Shown here in pieces: positions 59,126 through 64,000 of a stretch of 64,000 nt of DNA. This DNA comes from Actinokineospora terrae (GTDB lineage Bacteria > Actinomycetota > Actinomycetes > Mycobacteriales > Pseudonocardiaceae), in the NCBI RefSeq assembly GCF_900111175.1, contig NZ_FOGI01000004.1, positions 496,001 to 560,000 on the forward strand. The letters run 5' to 3'. The notes under the pieces were generated by a model that saw only the letters and a list, made by a program, of their open reading frames with translations, had not been told where the DNA came from and searched no databases. Within the stretch, counting starts at the first letter, position 1. Each line of letters begins with the position of its first letter. The translations under genes were made by a program, and so were the position numbers.

Positions 59126-60517
59126 CTACCGCGCCGCCGCTTCCTCGGCCGGGGCCTCGGTGGTGGCCTCGGGGGCCGGGGCGGGCGCGTCGTCCTCGGC
59201 GGCACCGAACAGCTCGGTGAGGTCGACCTTGTTGCCGGAGGCGTCCACCACGTCGGCCTGGCGGACGACCGAGGCGAGCGCCTTGCCGCGGCGCACGTCG
59301 GCGAAGATCGCGCCGAGCTGGCCGGACTGCTGGGCGCGCTGCACGTACTCGTCCGGGCTGATGCCGAAGCGCTGGGCCTGGTAGATGATCCGCTCGGTCA
59401 GCTCGGCGTCGGACACCGAGACCTGCTCGGACTCGGCGATGGCGTCGAGGATGAGCTGGGTCTTGACCGACTTCTCCGACTCGGCGAGCACCTCGGCGTC
59501 GAAGTCTTCGCGGGTCTTGTCCTGGGTGGCGAGGTGGGCGTTGAGCTTCTCCTCGTCGTGGTCGAACGGGTGCACCGCGTCGTGCTGGCGGGAGGACACC
59601 TCGGCCTCGACGACCTTGTCCGGCAGCGGCACCTCGACGACGTCGAGCAGCGCGTCGAGGACCTTGTCGCGGGCCTGGACGCCCTGCTGCATGCGCTTGA
59701 CCCGCTCCAGCCGCTCGCGCAGGTCGGCGCGCAGCTCCTCGACGGTGTCGAACTCGCTGGCGAGCTGGGCGAACTCGTCGTCCACCTCGGGCAGCTCGCG
59801 GACCTTGACCGACTGGACGGTGACCGACACGTCGGCGTCGCGGCCCGCGAACTCACCGGCGACGAGCGCGGTGGTGAAGGTCTTGGTGTCCCCGGCGGAG
59901 GCGCCGAGCAGGGCCTCGTCGATGCCGTCGATCAGCTCGCCGGAGCCGACCTGGTAGGACAGGCCGCTGGTCTTGGCGTCCTCGACCTCCTCGCCGTCCA
60001 CCGTGGCGGAGAGGTCGATGGAGACGAAGTCGCCGTCCTCGACCGGGCGGGTGGCACCGGTGAGGGTGCCGAAGCGGGCGCGCAGCTCGTCGAGCTGCTC
60101 CTCGACCTCGGTGTCGGCGAGCTCGACGTCGTCGACGGTCACGGTGAACTCGCCGAAGGCGGGCACGGTGATGTCGGGGCGGATGTCGACCTCGGCGGTG
60201 AACGCCAGGTGGTCGCCGTCCTCGAGCTTGGTGACCTCGATGTCGGGCTGGCCGAGGGCCTTGATCTCGCCCGCGGTCACCGCCTCCATGTACTTGGCCG
60301 GGATGGCCTCGTTGACCACCTCGTCGAGCACCGGCGCGCGGCCGATGCGGGACTCGATGACCCTCGCTGGCGCCTTGCCCGGGCGGAACCCGGGGATGCG
60401 GACCTGGCTGGCGAGCTTGCGGTACGCGCGGTCGAAGTTCGGCTTGAGCTCGTCGAACGGCACCTCGACGTTGATCCGGACCCGCGTCGGGCTCAGCTGC
60501 TCGACGGTGCTTTTCAA
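59126..60517 (-). CDS. tig: trigger factor
   Basis: Ribosome-bound chaperone with peptidyl-prolyl isomerase activity, 463 residues. N-terminal ribosome-binding domain with GFRPGKAPARVIESRIG, PPIase (FKBP) domain about 160-245, helical C-terminal arms, then an acidic Ala/Glu tail. TTG 60517 has GAGGAG six bases upstream and begins the protein KSTVEQLSPTRVRINVEVP; the longer frame is not coding-like. Upstream of clpP1P2 and clpX, the usual order. Confidence 0.96.
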   Translation of the reverse strand: MKSTVEQLSPTRVRINVEVPFDELKPNFDRAYRKLASQVRIPGFRPGKAPARVIESRIGRAPVLDEVVNEAIPAKYMEAVTAGEIKALGQPDIEVTKLEDGDHLAFTAEVDIRPDITVPAFGEFTVTVDDVELADTEVEEQLDELRARFGTLTGATRPVEDGDFVSIDLSATVDGEEVEDAKTSGLSYQVGSGELIDGIDEALLGASAGDTKTFTTALVAGEFAGRDADVSVTVQSVKVRELPEVDDEFAQLASEFDTVEELRADLRERLERVKRMQQGVQARDKVLDALLDVVEVPLPDKVVEAEVSSRQHDAVHPFDHDEEKLNAHLATQDKTREDFDAEVLAESEKSVKTQLILDAIAESEQVSVSDAELTERIIYQAQRFGISPDEYVQRAQQSGQLGAIFADVRRGKALASVVRQADVVDASGNKVDLTELFGAAEDDAPAPAPEATTEAPAEEAAAR

Positions 60518-60635
60518 CGTGTTCTCCTCGTGCGACTGTCTACGACAACTGCGGTTGCTGTGGTGACGGAGCACCCTCTCGGGACCCCTGGGTCCAGCCC
60601 GGTCGGACACGCGTGGCCTGGATCAGCCCCCGAGT

Positions 60636-61640
60636 CTAGGCGAGCTTGCCCAGGTCGGGACCGGGTGGGGTCGGCTGCGCCGCCGCGAGGGCGCCGATGG
60701 TGCGCAGTGCGTGGTCAGGGGAGCCGGTGAGCTCGACCATCGCGATGACGTGGTCGATCCCGGAGACGGCCGCGGCGTCCCGCAGACCGCGCGCGCAGTG
60801 GGCGGGATCGCCGACTGGGTGAAGGTCGCACAGGTGCCTCGCGTACGCCACTGGATCTCGGTCGGGACCAGGGCCGCCGTCGACCCTGATGTAGGCGGCG
60901 AGGCCGTCCGCGAGCCAGCCGGGGGCGGTGGCCATGACCTCGGCGACGGCCTCTTCGCGCGAGTCGGAGACGTGGACGGAGATTGCGGAGACGTGCTCGG
61001 CGTCGGTAGGGCCACCTTGGGCGCGGTAGTGGTCTACGAACGCGCGCTTCTCCTCGTTGGTCATGTGCATGCCGAGCAACATGGGCAGGCCGCGAGCCGC
61101 TGCCAGCTCGACCGTCGCGTGAGAGGTGCAAGCGACGTGGACGGTCGGTGGGGTTAGCGGTGTCGGTACGAGTGGGACTGACCGAAATGGATAGTCGGCA
61201 TCACCTTCGACGGTTGGGTCTTTCAGTGCTCGGAGGAGAAGGTCGAGGGCGCCGGGCATGCCGTTCTGATAGCGCTCTAGAGACGAACCGAAGACCTCTA
61301 GGTCCATCCACGGGCCACCACGCCCAACGCCTAGCCGGAAGCGGTTGTCGCTGATGACGCTGAGCAGCCGTGCGCGCTCTGCCAACGCGACGGGGTGCGC
61401 TGTCGTGAGAACGCTTACCGCTGTCCCGATCTCGATGCGGTTAGTGCGACCCAGGAGGTGCGCGGCAAGAGTCGTGGCGTCCGGGCAGGTGCCGTAGGGC
61501 ATGAAGTGGTGCTCGGCGACCCAGGCACTGGCCAGGCCCGCCCGGTCGGCGGCGACAGCGACCTCGACGGTGCGCTTGAGGGCATCGGCGTCGCTCTGCC
61601 CGGGGAAGCGGGCGGCGAGGAGGAACACTCCGAGTTTCAC
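60636..61640 (-). CDS. LLM class flavin-dependent oxidoreductase
   Basis: 334-residue luciferase-like TIM-barrel enzyme. WVAEHHFMPYGTCPD, IEIGTAVSVLTTAHPVALAE, RFRLGVGRGGPW and VHVACTSHATVELAAARGLP are diagnostic. The enzyme uses FMN or F420; F420 is plausible in an actinobacterium, but the sequence does not settle it. GTG 61640 follows AGGAAGG. Stands between tig and an SCO5389-like gene. Confidence 0.9.
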   Translation of the reverse strand: MKLGVFLLAARFPGQSDADALKRTVEVAVAADRAGLASAWVAEHHFMPYGTCPDATTLAAHLLGRTNRIEIGTAVSVLTTAHPVALAERARLLSVISDNRFRLGVGRGGPWMDLEVFGSSLERYQNGMPGALDLLLRALKDPTVEGDADYPFRSVPLVPTPLTPPTVHVACTSHATVELAAARGLPMLLGMHMTNEEKRAFVDHYRAQGGPTDAEHVSAISVHVSDSREEAVAEVMATAPGWLADGLAAYIRVDGGPGPDRDPVAYARHLCDLHPVGDPAHCARGLRDAAAVSGIDHVIAMVELTGSPDHALRTIGALAAAQPTPPGPDLGKLA

Positions 61641-61793
61641 CCTTCCTGCTCGTACCGGGCCGGGTGGCGGCCGGGCAAGCGGCAGCCGGGTGATCGCGAC
61701 TGGGCCGAACCGGTGGCGGGTCTTGTCCGGTGTTCAACGAACGCGGTACGCAGTACCAGCGGCCCTCCCGCCGCCCATGACCTGGAGGTGCGG

Positions 61794-62180
61794 ATGTCTC
61801 TCGATGTGCCTGCCGACCTGTTGGCACGCGCCGAAGCGGGCCCCGTTGACGACGCCGACTTCGTCGCCGTGGTCCGCGACTCGCTGCCTTACGCCTGGGA
61901 GGTGATCTCGTCGGTGGCGACCTCGGTCGACGCCTCCGGGTTCGCCGATAACGAGATCCCCCCGCCGAGCGAGGCCGAGCGCGGCCAACTGCTGCGCGCG
62001 CTCGCCTCCGACGCGATCCGGGGCGGCCTGGAGCGCCACTTCGGCGTCAAGCTCGCCTTCCAGAACTGCCACCGCGTCGCCGCCTTCACCCCGTCGGCGG
62101 TGGACGGCGACCGCTACCGCGCGTTCATCTCCCCGCGCGGCCAACTCCTCAACCAGTCCCCCGAGCTCCGCGACTGCTAG
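61794..62180 (+). CDS. SCO5389 family protein
   Basis: 128-residue cytosolic protein. ATG 61794 has GGAGGT six bases upstream. Marks are SLDVPADLLARAEAG, RDSLPYAWEVI, and the Asn/Cys segment FQNCHRVAAFTPS. The family is present throughout actinobacteria with one copy and unknown function. Not in an operon; followed by the terminators of the convergent tRNA gene. Confidence 0.8.
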   Translation: MSLDVPADLLARAEAGPVDDADFVAVVRDSLPYAWEVISSVATSVDASGFADNEIPPPSEAERGQLLRALASDAIRGGLERHFGVKLAFQNCHRVAAFTPSAVDGDRYRAFISPRGQLLNQSPELRDC

Positions 62181-62339
62181 GCCAGGCAGGGGGCGGGCGG
62201 ACCAGGCGGGAAGCGACCTCCCGCCCCGCCGCCCCCTGCCGTCCCGTGGCACAGGACCACCGTCGCCAGTCCTGGTGACGTGCTGGTCACCCGCGACGCC
62301 ACGCCCTCGCCAAGGCGACGAGCACGCACCGTGGGGGCG

Positions 62340-62410
62340 CCGGGGGCTCGGCCCCCGGGAATGAAAAACGGGCGACCCGGTCCACGCTGTTCCGTGGACA
62401 CGGGTCGCCC
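62340..62410 (-). terminator. tandem terminator hairpins of tRNA-Pro gene
   Basis: In the minus direction after the tRNA comes the hairpin GGGCGACCCG / CGGGTCGCCC (62370-62379 and 62401-62410) with an inner GTCCACG/CGTGGAC arm, directly followed by TTTTT, a good rho-independent terminator. A second hairpin, CCGGGGGC/GCCCCCGG (62340-62358), lies beyond. Confidence 0.88.
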
Positions 62411-62418
62411 GTCGCCTG

Positions 62419-62492
62419 TCGGGCTGACAGGATTTGAACCTGCGACCCTCCGCTCCCAAAGCGGATGCGCTACCAAGCTGCGCCACAGCCCG
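62419..62492 (-). tRNA. tRNA-Pro (TGG)
   Basis: 74 nt. Acceptor CGGGCTG pairs with CAGCCCG, discriminator A. D-arm GGCGCAGCTTGGTAGCGC, anticodon stem TCCGC/GCGGA with loop TTTGGGA (anticodon TGG), T-arm GGTTCAAATCC. The CCA end is not encoded as far as seen. Followed by a strong terminator. Confidence 0.97.
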
Positions 62493-62560
62493 GGGTGTGT
62501 GTCACCCAGCCTAGCGGCACGCGCTAGGCTTATTCACGCGTGGTACCCCAAGACACGTAC

Positions 62561-62631
62561 GCGGGCGTAGCTCAATGGTAGAGCCCTAGTCTTCCAAACT
62601 AGCTACGCGGGTTCGATTCCCGTCGCCCGCT
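62561..62631 (+). tRNA. tRNA-Gly (TCC)
   Basis: 71 nt. Acceptor GCGGGCG/CGCCCGC, D-arm AGCTCAATGGTAGAGC, anticodon stem CTAGT/ACTAG with loop CTTCCAA (anticodon TCC), T-arm GGGTTCGATTCCC, discriminator T. CCA not encoded. Divergent from tRNA-Pro with 68 bp between; both are kept near tig in mycobacteria as I recall. Confidence 0.97.
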
Positions 62632-62966
62632 CGATCGGGGTCGGCATGCGCCCGCGGAATGCGCGGGCCTGCCGATCTCGCACCTCATTTCCGGGAGCGA
62701 CCCCCGGACCCCACGGCGCGGGACGTCCCGATGTGGATCCGGCGACTCAGCCCGGTCGTCCCGGCAGGCCATTATCAGGTCTCATCGGCTTTCGTCACTT
62801 GGGAACGTTCCCAGCCCATGTTTCCCTGGGAAGGGGCGACCGTCGCCGTTGAATCGTCGGGGGGTGTGGTGTGAGCCACAGCCAGGCGGGTGATTTTCGG
62901 TCACGGGCGTGAAGAACGGGTCAACGGCCGTGGTGCCGGTGACCGCTTGTTCGGTAGGCAGGGACC
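62632..62966. other. 335-bp gap with several palindromes
   Basis: Between tRNA-Gly and the Nudix-like gene. Three perfect palindromes: CGGGACGTCCCG (62719-62730), TGGGAACGTTCCCA (62800-62813) and TTCCCTGGGAA (62822-62832). A frame from ATG 62731 (47 codons, MWIRRLSPVVPAGHYQ...) exists but lacks a ribosome site and shows modest third-position GC, so it is not called as a gene. Confidence 0.6.
62800..62813. promoter_or_regulatory. LacI-family-type operator candidate
   Basis: TGGGAACGTTCCCA, a perfect 14-bp palindrome that differs from the CebR operator of Streptomyces (TGGGAGCGCTCCCA) at the central bases only. Regulator and target are not identified; the nearest gene downstream is the Nudix-like gene. 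Confidence 0.4.
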
Positions 62967-63392
62967 ATGTCGCAATCCGGCTATTTCGACCTAGCGAAGT
63001 CCTTGTCCGTTCGGAGAACCGTGGTCGGGGCGGGGGTGGTGGTGCTCGACGACGCCGGGCTGGTGTTGCTGGTCCGCGCGGACGGCGGGTACCGGCTGCC
63101 CGGCAAGCCGCAACCGGCCACCGAGGCGCTCCCGGTGGCGGCCGTGCGGGCCGTCGAGGCGCTGACCGGGGTGTGGGTGGAGATCACCGGCCTGGTCGGG
63201 GTGTTCACCGATCCCGGCGAGCCGTGGAGCGCGGAGCTGGCGATCTGCTTCCGCGGCCGCCCGGTCGGCGGTCGGCTGTCGTCCGCGCGGGCGGCCTGGC
63301 TCGAGCCCGAGCGGCTGCACGAGCTGCCGGTGTCCGAGGCCACCCGCACCGTCATCGAGCACAGCCTCGACGGCGAGACCTACTTCACGTGA
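62967..63392 (+). CDS. Nudix-like protein with degenerate Nudix box
   Basis: 141 residues with Nudix fold features: strand VVGAGVVVLDDAGLVLLVRADGG, YRLPGKP before the box, and a C-terminal strand with ARAAWLEPERL. The Nudix box should read GX5EX7REUXEEXGU; here it is GKPQPATE-ALPVAAV-RAVEALTGV, so the REXXEE metal-binding glutamates are largely lost (RAVEA in their place). Either an inactive relative used for binding or a shifted chemistry. ATG 62967 follows AGGGACC. Upstream gap contains palindromes. Confidence 0.75.
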   Translation: MSQSGYFDLAKSLSVRRTVVGAGVVVLDDAGLVLLVRADGGYRLPGKPQPATEALPVAAVRAVEALTGVWVEITGLVGVFTDPGEPWSAELAICFRGRPVGGRLSSARAAWLEPERLHELPVSEATRTVIEHSLDGETYFT

Positions 63393-63530
63393 TCAACACT
63401 CGCCCGGCCGGGTGACGCGCGTACGCCACACCGTGGACCGAGTCCCCGTCCCGGTAGTCGCGTACGCCCATCCCGGCCCCGGGGCGGAAATCCCTGGCGG
63501 GCTCCGGGGATCTGCCGTAAACACCCGGTC

Positions 63531-64000
63531 GTGGACACCTACACCGTGCGGCAGCAGACCACCGACGAGGCGGCGACGACACCAGCGGTGCTGGCGGCGG
63601 CGTTCCTGGCCAACCACAGCATCGAGGAGATCCGGGCCAAGGAGGTCGGGCTCACCGAGCACTCGGTGAACCTGGGCGCCTACGCGGGCGACCGCCAGGT
63701 CGGCGCGGCCCAGGTGCAGGACCGCGGCCTCCGGGTCCCGGGCGGGGCACTGGTGCGGGTCGCCGGGCTCACCTCGGTGGCGGTCGCACCGGACCACCGC
63801 AGGCGCGGCGTGCTGACGAAGATCATGCGCGCCGTCCTGCCCCGGTCCGGCCAGGCGGTGTCGGCGCTGTGGGCTTCGGAATCGGCCATCTACGGGCGGT
63901 ACGGGTACGGGGTGGCCAGCGAGATCACCCACTTCACGGTGCCGACGAAGGTGCCGTTCCGAGTCGGAGTCGACGCCGACCCGACCGTGGTGCGCGAGCT
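63531..64000 (+). CDS. Eis-type GNAT acetyltransferase (3' truncated)
   Basis: Starts GTG 63531 and runs off the window end; 156 codons are visible. Reads VAVAPDHRRRGVLTKIMR (the acetyl-CoA loop of the GNAT fold), and SALWASESAIYGRYGYGVAS, the Eis signature of enhanced-intracellular-survival acetyltransferases, which also acetylate aminoglycosides at several sites. The second GNAT half and C-terminal sterol-carrier-like domain would lie beyond the window. It follows a 138-bp gap. Confidence 0.85.
   Translation, partial: MDTYTVRQQTTDEAATTPAVLAAAFLANHSIEEIRAKEVGLTEHSVNLGAYAGDRQVGAAQVQDRGLRVPGGALVRVAGLTSVAVAPDHRRRGVLTKIMRAVLPRSGQAVSALWASESAIYGRYGYGVASEITHFTVPTKVPFRVGVDADPTVVRE

Noticed and set aside
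62419..62631. tRNA genes as attachment site of an integrative element
   Set aside because: No integrase, and no second copy of either tRNA 3' end was noticed in the window.
62731..62874. 47-codon ORF between tRNA-Gly and Nudix-like gene
   Set aside because: No ribosome site, modest third-position GC and it runs through palindromes better read as regulatory DNA.

Overview
The window is high-GC actinobacterial DNA. GTG and TTG starts are frequent, genes are joined by ATGA/GTGA overlaps, and Actinobacteria-specific families are present (mycoredoxin, DUF397 with an XRE/DUF5753 regulator, DUF6461, DUF4233, an SCO5389-type protein, an Eis-type acetyltransferase). The backbone order resembles the Mycobacterium tuberculosis holA-to-tig region as I remember it: holA, comEC, comEA, degV, octT, gpgP, rsfS, nadD; then proB, obg, rpmA, rplU, rne; then ndk, DUF4233, folC, valS; then clpX, clpP2, clpP1, tig. 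Almost all of these lie on the minus strand. The gene content fits a Pseudonocardiales-like actinomycete; that placement is inference, since no marker gene such as 16S rRNA is present.

Layout. 1-10.1 kb: an edge-truncated thioesterase, holA, a SAM-I riboswitch with a threonine-synthase-type enzyme, then the comEC/comEA/degV/octT/gpgP/rsfS/nadD block, which holds an unlisted 48-codon membrane gene. 10.2-13.2 kb: an iodotyrosine-deiodinase-like nitroreductase and a RecQ helicase with a phosphoribosyltransferase-like tail. 13.4-19.7 kb: proB-obg-rpmA-rplU and RNase E/G. 19.9-24.7 kb: a TIGR03936/TIGR03960 radical-SAM pair split by a secreted subtilase and joined to a GNAT. 24.8-27.8 kb: a NodIJ-like ABC exporter and ndk. 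27.9-34.6 kb: accessory genes (small secreted protein, exonuclease-BRCT, PhoD phosphatase, a 36-codon Gly-rich ORF between two very strong hairpins, DUF6461, secreted NucA/NucB-type DNase). 34.7-43.2 kb: DUF4233-folC, an inserted XRE/DUF397 module, valS, and a divergent second valyl-tRNA synthetase of the archaeal/Rickettsia type.

43.5-56 kb is the most accessory part: a membrane-anchored protein, an FdhF/YdeP oxidoreductase and its likely activation partner FdhD, mycoredoxin, an FAD oxidoreductase, an SDR, a secreted S1 protease with a carbohydrate-binding tail, a 12-bp tandem repeat, a Tat-exported esterase, and a second XRE module with a flavoprotein and a small acidic protein. 56.1-60.5 kb is the ClpXP2P1-trigger factor proteostasis cluster. 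The right end has an LLM flavoenzyme, an SCO5389-type protein, tRNA-Pro(TGG), tRNA-Gly(TCC), a Nudix-like protein with a degenerate motif and a truncated Eis-type acetyltransferase.

The observations I rate highest are the SAM riboswitch whose closing helix reaches into the Shine-Dalgarno of a threonine-synthase-like enzyme, the second ValRS, the small transcription unit bracketed by hairpins near 32.1 kb, the deiodinase-like nitroreductase with the complete Glu/Tyr/Lys lid, and the small gene coupled between comEA and comEC. No CRISPR array, insertion sequence, prophage or replication origin was recognised.
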